Below are positions 56,010 through 64,000 of a stretch of DNA of 64,000 nucleotides, piece after piece. The position numbers and the translations under genes are program-made. Numbering within the stretch: the first letter of the stretch is position 1; each line of letters opens with the position of its first letter. The notes below the pieces were generated by a model. It was not told the origin of the DNA and ran no database searches. It saw only the letters and a program-made list of their open reading frames with translations. The stretch comes from Laguncularia racemosa (taxonomy: Eukaryota; Streptophyta; Magnoliopsida; Myrtales; Combretaceae), in assembly GCA_037954665.1 (NCBI GenBank), contig JBBMOL010000039.1, positions 4,154,001-4,218,000 on the forward strand, given 5' to 3'.

Positions 56010-56890
56010 CCGAAAAGTGCTCCTATAAGCTGACTAATCGGTCATCAAAAGTGCTCTTATGAGCTGATTAATTGATATATTCGAAAAGTGCTCCTTCGAG
56101 CTAATTAATCGATAGATTCAAAAAGTGCTCCTCTGAGCTAACTAATCGAGGGGTTCGAAAAGTGCTCCTCTGAGCTAACTAATCGATGGATTCGAAAAGT
56201 GCTCCTTTGAGCTAACTAATCAAGGGATTCGAAAAGTGTTCCTTTGTGCTAACTAATCGAGGGATTCGAAAAGTGCTCCTCTAAGCTAACTAATCGATAG
56301 ATTCGAAAAGTGCTCCTCTGAACTAACTAATCGAGTGATTCGAAAAATGCTCCTCTGAGCTAACTAATCGATGGATTCGAAAAGTGCTCTTCTGAGCTAA
56401 CTAATCGAGGGATTCGAAAAGTGCTCTTCTGAGCTAACTAATCGAGGGATTCGAAAAGTGCTCCTCTGAGCTAACTAATCGATGGATTCGAAAAGTGCTC
56501 CTCTGAGCTAACTAATCGATGGATTCGAAAAGTGCTCCTCTGAGCTAACTAATAGAGGGATTCGAAAAGTGCTCCTCTGAGCTAACTAATCGATGGATTC
56601 GAAAAGTGCTCCTCTGAGCTAACTAATCAATGGATTCGAAAAGTGCTCCTCTGAGCTAACTAATCGATGGATTCGAAAAGTGCTCCTCTGAGCTAACTAA
56701 TCAATGGATTCGAAAAGTGCTCCTCTGAGCTAACTAATCGAGGGATTCGAAAAGTGCTCATCTGAGCTAACTAATCGAGGGATTCGAAAAGTGCTCCTCT
56801 AAGCTAACTAATCCAAGGATTCAAAAAGTGATCCTTTAAGCTAACTAATTGATGGATTCGAAAAGTGCTCCTCTGAGCTAACTAATCAAT
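56010..56890. repeat. 37-bp tandem array, about 23 copies
   Basis: The unit reads GATTCGAAAAGTGCTC then CTCTGAGCTAACTAATCGATG (37 bp), with variants mostly in the last six bases (CGATGG, CGAGGG, CAATGG). Register is kept across the array. In element sense each unit contains TTAGCTCAGAGGAGCAC followed by TTTTCGAATCC. Position is the 3' untranslated region of a Tat-lineage Gypsy. Confidence 0.95.
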
Positions 56891-57370
56891 AGGGTATCTA
56901 GGAAAGTGTCCCTTCTTGGGCTGACTGACCTATAGCGGGAAGTGTCTTTCTTAGACTCACGACCTTGGGGGAAATGTCTCAAAAAGTGCCCCTATGGGCT
57001 GACCTTGAGACAAGATATTTAGGAGAGTGCCTCATTGTGGGCTGACTAACCTATAGCATAGAGAAATGTTTTCAGAAAGGTGCCCTTGTAAACTGACCTT
57101 AAAAGAGGATGTCTAGGAAAGTGCCCCTTCATGGGTTAACTAACCTATGACAGAATGTCTCAAAATGGTGCCCTTATGGGCTGACCCTGAGAGAGGATGT
57201 TCAGGAAAGTGCCCCAATGTGGGCTGACTAACCTATTGGTAGGAATAAATGTCTTGAAAGGGGCCTTTATAAGCTGACCTTAAGAGGAGATCTAGGAAAG
57301 TGCCCCTCTTTAGGCTAACTAACATATTAAAGGGGATGTTTAGACAAGTGCTCCATTATAAGCCGACTCA
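56891..57370. repeat. Longer-period repeat related to the 37-bp array
   Basis: Four or more imperfect units of roughly 100-115 bp, each with GGAAAGTGCCCC, GGGCTGACTAACCTAT, then ATGTCT-AAA and GTGCCC-TATGGGCTGACC. The GAAAGTGC...GCTGACTAA core is recognisably the same as in the 37-bp units, so the two arrays share an ancestor. Confidence 0.75.
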
Positions 57371-57873
57371 TCTTATGCTTTTAAATATGCTTCTATTGAC
57401 TGGGCTAAATGATGTGATGCTTTTCATGATATGCGGATGATAGTTATTTATTTTTTTATGTTTGCCAATTTATCGTAGATAGCAACCAAACAACCGAACC
57501 TTCATGCTGGTTTGCTTCTGCTTCACTTTTGTTATCTTGACATGGGGTTGAAAATCTTGATGTGCTTCCTTTCTTGTGCACATGGCTCTTTTGACGGTAA
57601 TATTATCCTACTAATGCACTAATTTCTAATGCTAAAAAATAGATAGAATTATATTACAAAATTTATTGAGATTCATTATTATCTTAGTGTTTATCATTCA
57701 TTGGTGAAGTGATGGGTAATGTGTTTAGGAATATTTGTTGTGATGAGAATTGGTTGGGACTATTGACCATTCAGGGATATTAACTTTGTTTGTAAAAAAT
57801 AAAAACTAGATTCAATGAAATTTGCATCGAACATTAGCTTTCATAAACATTGGCAAAATTTCAATTCCCTTAC
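57371..57873. other. Unique 3' non-coding segment of the Tat element
   Basis: No repeat and no coding signal recognised between the tandem arrays and the end of integrase. Confidence 0.6.
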
Positions 57874-59647
57874 CTAAGGATAGTACATCTTTACAGCATC
57901 TGTGTTAATGGGGTCTCTCAATTCCGGACCATCCATTTGAGTCAGTATCAAAGCACCTCCTGATAGAACCCTTTTCACCATATAGGGACCTTCATAGTTT
58001 AGGGTGAATTTACCTCTGGAGTCTTGGGCATTCGGGAGAACCTTCCTTAGTACCAGATCCCCTTCTTTGAAGTATCGAGGCCTCATTTTCTTGTTAAATG
58101 CTCGGGTCATCCTTTGTTGGTAACACTGGCCATGACATATTGCGGTAAGTCTTTTTTCATCAATTAAATTCAGCTGATCAAGTCTCTTCTTTACCCAGTC
58201 TGATTTAGTTAGCTGAGTTTCTGACAGAATTCTGAATGATGGTATTTCGACTTCGACTAGTAGCACTGCTTCCGTACCTTATACCAATGAATAAGGGGTA
58301 ACTCCAGTAGATGTTCTTATTGAAGTCCTATAAGCCATGAGAGCAAACGGCAACATCTCGTGCCAATCTTTGTAAGTTGTTGTCATTTTTTCGATGATCT
58401 TTTTGATATTCTTGTTAGCTGCTTCTACTGCCCCGTTCATCTGAGGTCGGTAGGGAGTTGAATTTCTATGGTTTATGTGGAATCATTGACATAAACCTGT
58501 CATCATCTTGTTATTAAGATTGGTACCGTTGTCAGTGATGATGGACTCAGGAACTCCATATTAGGCTATTATGTCCCTTTTCAAGAAGCAGACTATTACC
58601 CCTTTGTGACATTAGCATATGACGAAGCTTCTGCCCATTTGGTGAAGTAATCAATTGCTACCAATATGAACCTGTGGCCATTGGATGCTGTCGGAGTGAT
58701 TGGGCAATTATGTCAATTCCCCACATGGAGAAAGGTCATGGTGCTGACAATAAGTGCAACTCATTTGGCGGAGCATTTATCCGATTTGCGTACACTTGAC
58801 ACAAATGACAGTGCTTGACATACTTTATGCAATCTGATTCCATGGTTAACCAATAATATCCTAACCTCATGATTTTTCGGGCTAACATGTAGCCATTCAT
58901 ATGAGGTCCACATACTTCTTCATGTACCTCTTTCATCAGTTCATAGGCTTCATTTTTGTCCACACATCTTAACAAGGTGGTATCAGATGATCTTTTGTAG
59001 AGTATAGACCCACTTAATAAGAAATGGCTTGCTAACCTTCTGAGTGTTCTTTGGTCATTCTTGCTAGCCATTTCAGGGTATTTACTTTCTTGGAGAAAGG
59101 TCTGGATCTCGTGATACCAGGGCTTGTCATCTTGTGCTTTTTCAATTGTTAAATAGTAGGCGGGTCGATTTTCGATGTCTATCTCCATCGGTTGGACTTT
59201 GGCTCCCCCTGTTATCTGGATCATAGATGCTAATGTGGCTAGTGTATCTGCAAACTGATTCTGAGTTCTCAGGATATATGTGAAAGTGATTGCCTTGAAT
59301 TCTTCTATTACCTTTGTCAAATGTTGATGATACGGTACCAGTTTGGGGTCTTTAGTCTTGTATTCCCCTCTTGTCTGTAGTATGATGAGCGATGAATCCC
59401 CGTACACTTCTAATTTGCGGATTTCCATTTGGCAGGCCATTTTGAGGCCAAGAATGCACGCCTCATATTCCGTGATATTATTGGTGTATGGAAATGTGAG
59501 TCGTGTCACTGCAGGGAATTGTGTGTCATTTGAGGATATCAATATTGCCCCAATCCTGCAACCGAATATGTTGGTAGCTCCGTCGAAAAACAGTTTCCAC
59601 TTAGCGTTCTGCTCTAGCCCAAAGTCTTCTACCGGTATATCTTCCAC
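57874..59647 (-). pseudogene. Tat element second RNase H and integrase
   Basis: The open frame 59647-58736 begins with an archaeal-type RNase H (WKLFFDGATNIFG, then NITEYEACILGLKMA, YGDSSLI, and FADTLATLAS) and runs into the integrase zinc-binding region (HEEVCGPHMNGYMLARKI, then CIKYVKHCHLCQV). The integrase core follows in broken frames (WGIDII near 58715, ITDNGTNLN near 58530, NGAVEAANK near 58430). The C-terminal part, 58266-57874, is open (RYFKEGDLVLRKVLPNAQ, FTLNYEGPYMV). DDE residues can be picked out, but several stops separate them. No chromodomain is seen, consistent with Tat. Confidence 0.88.
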
Positions 59648-59867
59648 TATTAATATATTTTCGTCCGGGAATTGGGCTTGTAGTTCTTAGGAATCTGTCT
59701 TGACAGGGTGTTTTGCCAATTGTTCGGCTAAGGCTTGCCCTTTCATCGAGTTCTAATTTATGTATATGATGTCAAACTCTGATAAGAGCATTTTCCATTT
59801 AGAGATTCTCCCTATCAAAGTTGGTTTCTTTGCTAAGTATTTCAAGGGATCATGTTTTGTCAGTAGC

Positions 59868-61163
59868 TCAATATGATAGTAGAGGGGTGTATTGCCTTAA
59901 TTGATACATGACCCAAATTAGAGCACAACAAGTCTTCTCCACCTCTAAGTACCTCTGTTCCCCATCTATGAATTTCTTGCTTAAGTAGTATATAGAACAT
60001 TCTCTTCCTTCTTCATCTTTCTGCCCTAGCACGCAACCCATGGATTTAAGGAGTATAGTGAGGTATAAGAATAAGGGCTTCTTTTGCTTCCGGACTATCA
60101 AGACCGGAGGTTTTATAAGGTAGTCTTTGATCGTCCTGAATGCTTCTTCGCATTCGTCGTCCCATTCTATGGTGGCATTCTTTTTCAACAGACAGAATAG
60201 TGGCTGGCATTTGTCCATGAGCTGTGAGATAAAACGAGCTATATAATTTAATCTTCCCAGCAAGCTTCTTACTTCTTTAACGAAGCGTGGGGAAGGTAAC
60301 TCTAATATAGAATTTACTTTGTCAGGGTTGATTTTAATGCTTTCCTGGCTTATGACAAACCCTAACAATTTCCCCGTTGTGATCCCGAAAGTACATTTTT
60401 CTGGATTTAACTTGAGCTGGAATTTCCTCAGTCATTTAAACAATTTCCTCAGGATATCTATATGGCTTTCTCCTTCTTTAGATTTGGCTATCATGTCGTC
60501 GACGTATACTTCGACCTCTCGATGCATCATGTCATGAAGTATCGCGACCATGGCTCTCAATTACGTTGCCCTGGCGTTTTTCAAACTAAAGGGCATGACT
60601 TTGTAACAGAAAGTTCCCCATGTTGTGATGAAAGTCGTTTTGGTTTTATCTTCTTCAGCCATTCTTATTTGATTATATCCTGAGAAACCGTCCATGAATG
60701 AGAAACGATGGTTTCTCGCGGTGTTGTCCACTAGAACATCAATGTGAGGTAGGGGGAAGTTATCCTTTGGCGTAGCTTGGTTTAAGTCCCGGAAATCTAC
60801 GCATACGCGTACTTTTCCATTCTTTTTCATAATAGAGACTATATTTGCCACCCATTCTGGGTAATTAGACACTTCGATAAACCCTACTTCTAGCAGTTTC
60901 TGGACTTCTTCCTTGATCTTTAGTAAGATGTCAGGCCTAAATCTTCTCAGTTTTTGTTTTTTAGGTTTGACATCTTCTCTTGTGGGAAGCCTATGAACTA
61001 CTATTGATTGGCCTAGTCCTGGCATGTCACCATATGACCAGGCGAACACATCTGTATATTCTGTTGATATCTCGGTTATCTCACATTTTTGCTCGGCACT
61101 TAAACTGGTCCCGATTTTGAGGTTTTTAGGTTTTTCCATGCTTCCTAGATTTACTGTCTCCAC
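59868..61163 (-). pseudogene. Tat element reverse transcriptase and first RNase H
   Basis: Frame 61163-60561 carries the reverse transcriptase start (LPTREDVKPKKQKLRRFRPD, VRVCVDFRDLNQATPKDNFP, FSFMDGFSGYNQI, TTWGTFCYKVMPF) and ends in a stop. The catalytic box YVDDMIAKSK follows at about 60510-60480, then another stop near 60436. Frame 60368-59868 continues with GFVISQESIKINPDKV, VRSLLGRLNYIARFI and the Gypsy RNase H (EGRECSIYYLSKKF, then RYLEVEKTC). All key reverse transcriptase motifs are readable, but in three pieces. Confidence 0.9.
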
Positions 61164-61429
61164 CGGCTCGTCGATCGAAATTCTGCTTTGTTCATGTTTT
61201 TGCCAATTTTCTTGTATTATTTCGTGGTCAAGAATATCGCCTTATACAACTGACCTAGCAGCATTGGAAATGATATCAGCGTTTTTATTTTCTACCTGCG
61301 CGAAATATCCCTAATGTTCGATGGTAGGAGATCTGGGTAAAGTAAAAAATGAAAGCATATATATAAGCAAAAACAGACTGTAATTGAATTAATTAAGAGT
61401 TTCAATAAAATTTGTTCAATAATCGTTCT

Positions 61430-62884
61430 CTACTTTTGAGTTGACCTAGAGCTATTGATAGGATAACAATACCAATTATTCAGAGCCGGATGTTGATTGG
61501 ACGTGCGGGGGGTTGGGCTCCCATTGCTAACGTCACTTTCGCTTATCTGAGGCTCTTGAATGATATTTGCTTTTCGGAAAGATTGTTGGAGAGGTGGAAT
61601 GCACATCTGGGTGTTGATTGGCTTTTCCTTCATTCTGCCTTTAACACCTCTTGCTTGTGCTTCTTCTTTGGCTGTAGGAACGTACTCTAGTCCAAACGTC
61701 CCCTGCTGCCCCTCTTTAAACCGATGGCCCTCCTTGCTAGTCACCACGTTCACTTCATTAAAAATTTGTAGACCAAGGTCTTCTGAACCTTCCTCCCCAA
61801 TATATGGTATAGCAGTTTCTTTGTATATGGCGTAATCCTGCTCACCCAACACGGTGACTATTTGGCCACTCGCAATAAATTTAACCCTTTGGTGGAGACT
61901 AGAGGGGATGGCTCCAGTAGCATGTATTCAAGGTCTTCCCAAGAGTAGGTTGAAAGATCTTGGGATGTCAAGGACCTGGAAAGATATGTGGAATATTTGT
62001 GGACCAATCTCTACTGGTAGGTTTATCTCCCCTACTATATCTCTTTTTGACCCATCAAAAGCTCTGACCACCATTGAGCTAGGTTTTATATTGCTTGGAT
62101 CGACCCCCAATAAGTCGAAGGTAGCCAATGGGCAAACGTTGAGGGACGATTCGTTGTCGATGAGTACCCAGGAGATAATTGTGTCGTTGCACTTGACCAC
62201 TATGAACAGTGGTTTTGTATGTTGGTCTCCCTCCTCTCCTAGCTCTTCCGGAGAGAAAGATATCTGGTCCATTGTGAAAATAAAATCTGCCACGTGACTT
62301 ATCTTGTCTATAGCGATGCCTTTTGGGACCTGAATCTGCTTGAGCACTTTAAAGAGTACTTCCCTATGGGGCTCAGATGCTGTAAGAAGACCTATGAGTG
62401 ATATCTGTGCTGGAACTTTATTTAGTTGTTCCTTTATCTTGTATTCACTTGCCTTGACCATCTTTGTAAACGCAACAAGCCCCTCTTCCTCTTCCTCTCC
62501 TTTCTCCACGTTGGGCTCTTCGGTCGGGGCTTTATTCTTCAGGTCGTATATTCTCCCGGAGCGGGTGATTCCTCCCACCATAGGAGGCCGCTCTTGTTCG
62601 ATGGTTCGATAGTCGAAAGGTGCAGCCTTATAACTCTCTGCTGGTATCGGGACATTAAATACATATCTTTTCTTCAGGATCTGTATCTCGGTTGACTTTC
62701 CCTCATAACATTTTATAACCCTGGGCTTCTGATGAGAATTGATCATGTTTATAGTCTTCTCCTCTTCCTTCGGCGGGTTGTCCTCCTTCTCAAACTCTGG
62801 CCCCCATCCGCTAGGCGGCGCATACTCAGTTAGGGTGTAAGAATAGTTCACCAAGTATTCAAACCTCCCATATGACTCTCCCAA
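61430..62884 (-). pseudogene. Tat element protease region
   Basis: Frame 62884-61928 holds a linker (GGITRSGRIYDLKNK) and the pepsin-type protease with ISWVLIDNESSLNVCPL, in which the usual DNGSS reads DNESS, then DIPRSFNLLLGRP and a stop where Trp is expected. Frame 61852-61430 continues to the junction with reverse transcriptase. The Gly to Glu change in the active-site loop would be expected to disable the protease. Confidence 0.85.
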
Positions 62885-63133
62885 AGTGCCGACTGTTGGG
62901 TTTCCGGCTAACCATCTCCTCTTAATATGTGACTTTGGGGCTTTCTCTGGAGCTTAATGAGACTGCTTTTTCTATTGATCCGTCATCTTCTATTTAGGGG
63001 CTTCTTTGGGAGCCGACTCCTCAAATGTGATCATGTTGATGGTGGGCTTATGATTGGGCAGCGGGTTGGTGTTGACGTTGGGTGCTGGGGTGTTTACAAA
63101 ATCCAGCTGTACGATTCCTGCGTCGATTAGGTC

Positions 63134-64000
63134 TTAGATTTTATGCCGGAGCCTCCAGCACCTATCTATAGAATGCCCCTCCTGACTCATATGGTAGTCA
63201 CATTTGAGGCTTGAGTCGAAATTCTTGGGCTTGTACCGGTCGTTGGGGATCTCGAAGTTGATCAAGTTGTCCGCCCTCAGCCGAGTAAAGACCTGGCTGA
63301 GCGGGATGGGAATTGGAGTGAACTGCCTTGGGACCCTGGTGGCCTGGGTATGACTTGTCGTGGATTGCTGGGCTGGGGTACTCGTGGTCTGAAATGTCAC
63401 ACGAGTTCCAGCCTTTTCTGCCTTACCGGAATGGACCGTGCTAACGGTAGACTCTTTGGTTCTGTTACCTCCTAAGGGCCTCTGTGTTGGTGTAACCCTA
63501 GGAAAATCCATTGTTTGGAGTCTGTCGGTGGTGATGGCACTTTCGATCCGGAACCCTACAGCTACCACCTCTATAAAGCTAGATGAGGTCTGGCCTACCA
63601 GATGTGAAAAGTAGGTTTTGTCTAAGGTGTTAACAAATATGGATGTCAACTCCTTCTTAGAGATTGGGATTGCTACTCTGGCGGCCTGGGCTCTCCAGCG
63701 CTGAGCATACTCCTTAAACGGCTCAGTATGTCTTTTCCGGAGACTCCCCAAATCAATCACGGAGGGGGTGACCTCAATATTGAACTTGTACTAATCATAG
63801 AACGCTCGGGCTAACCTTTCCCAAGTGTTGACATTGTTGAAGTCCAGGTGGGCGTACCAGACCAATGCAGGGCCCGTGAGGCTATCTTGGAAAGTCTGGA
63901 TCATGAGTTGGTCGTACTGGGCATACTTGCTCATTTTTCGGGCATATAGCCTTGTATGCATTTTGGGGCAACCCGTCCCATCATACTTTCCAAACTCCGA
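63134..64000 (-). pseudogene. Tat element gag, 5' end beyond window
   Basis: Frame 63760-63134 shows the end of the gag core (LRKRHTEPFKEYAQRWR, then ISKKELTSIFVNTLDKTYF and SFIEVVAVGFRIESAI) and a degenerate knuckle-type C-terminus (CDYHMSQEGHSIDRCWRLRH). An in-frame stop near 63790 separates it from upstream gag (QTFQDSLTGPALVWYAHLD around 63850-63900). The start lies outside the window. Confidence 0.86.

Larger units (their letters stand above)
53542..64000 (-). mobile_element. Tat-lineage Gypsy retrotransposon, 5' part beyond window
   Basis: On the minus strand, from the right edge leftwards: gag, protease, reverse transcriptase and RNase H, a second (archaeal-type) RNase H, integrase, a long tandem-repeat 3' region, a purine tract and the 3' LTR. 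The second RNase H before integrase is diagnostic of the Tat group (Ogre/Retand relatives) of plant Gypsy elements. Every coding domain carries stops, so this copy is inactive. The 5' LTR and partner TSD lie beyond base 64000; the visible TSD candidate is 53537-53541 (TATAT). Confidence 0.92.

Noticed and set aside
56010..56890. Regular 37-bp repeats considered as a CRISPR array
   Set aside because: Units are head-to-tail with no unique spacers, in a plant retrotransposon 3' region.

Overview
This is nuclear DNA from a flowering plant. The evidence is a spliced TATA-box-binding protein (TBP) gene and a spliced chloroplast-type HNH gene with GT/AG introns, plus plant-type Copia, Gypsy, Mutator (MULE), hAT and CACTA elements in AT-rich sequence. 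I cannot name the species. There are no bacterial, phage or CRISPR features. Only two ordinary host genes are present, both on the minus strand: an HNH endonuclease-domain gene at 302-3740 (its 3' end lies outside the window) and TBP at 44526-50508. Nearly everything else is nested transposable elements, several of which I could delimit by their own target-site duplications (TSDs).

Left part. A 10.4-kb Mutator-like element (3989-14388, exact 10-bp TSD TTATCAAAAC) carries a decayed MURA-type transposase followed by a decayed plant mobile domain (PMD) gene. Two later insertions sit in it: a 1.7-kb terminal-inverted-repeat element (7116-8804) in the transposase and a 2.06-kb solo LTR (10497-12553, TSD CCTAT) in the PMD gene.

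Middle part. One 20.4-kb Gypsy-class element (15912-36271, exact TSD CTTAC) has two diverged LTRs, gag and protease, but no reverse transcriptase or integrase. Between its tandem-repeat region and its 3' LTR it holds fragments of three unrelated plant genes in one orientation: a P-loop NTPase, a PXC3-like leucine-rich-repeat receptor kinase and an SCL14-like GRAS regulator. Two younger insertions are nested in it: a gag-plus-protease-only Gypsy element on the minus strand (18727-23551) and a very young Copia element (27493-32449, LTRs identical except for one T, TSD AAACA). Removing either insertion with one TSD copy restores the reading frame of the interrupted host sequence. This composite is the most interesting object in the window.

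Right part. A decayed hAT element (about 37718-42428) is followed by the TBP gene. TBP intron 6 holds a gag-only Gypsy remnant (45642-47571), whose own 5' LTR is split by a 540-bp CACTA-type miniature element (45818-46357). After 2.4 kb of AT-rich DNA with dispersed short repeats, a minus-strand Tat-lineage Gypsy element (dual RNase H) runs from its 3' LTR at 53542 off the right edge. Its 3' untranslated region contains a 37-bp tandem array (56010-56890) merging into a longer-period array. Its LTR is the same family as the solo LTR at 10497-12553, and both copies carry tRNA-like A-box/B-box sequence.

Relative ages from LTR comparison by eye: 20-kb Gypsy (oldest), then the gag-protease element (a few percent), then the Copia element (essentially zero).
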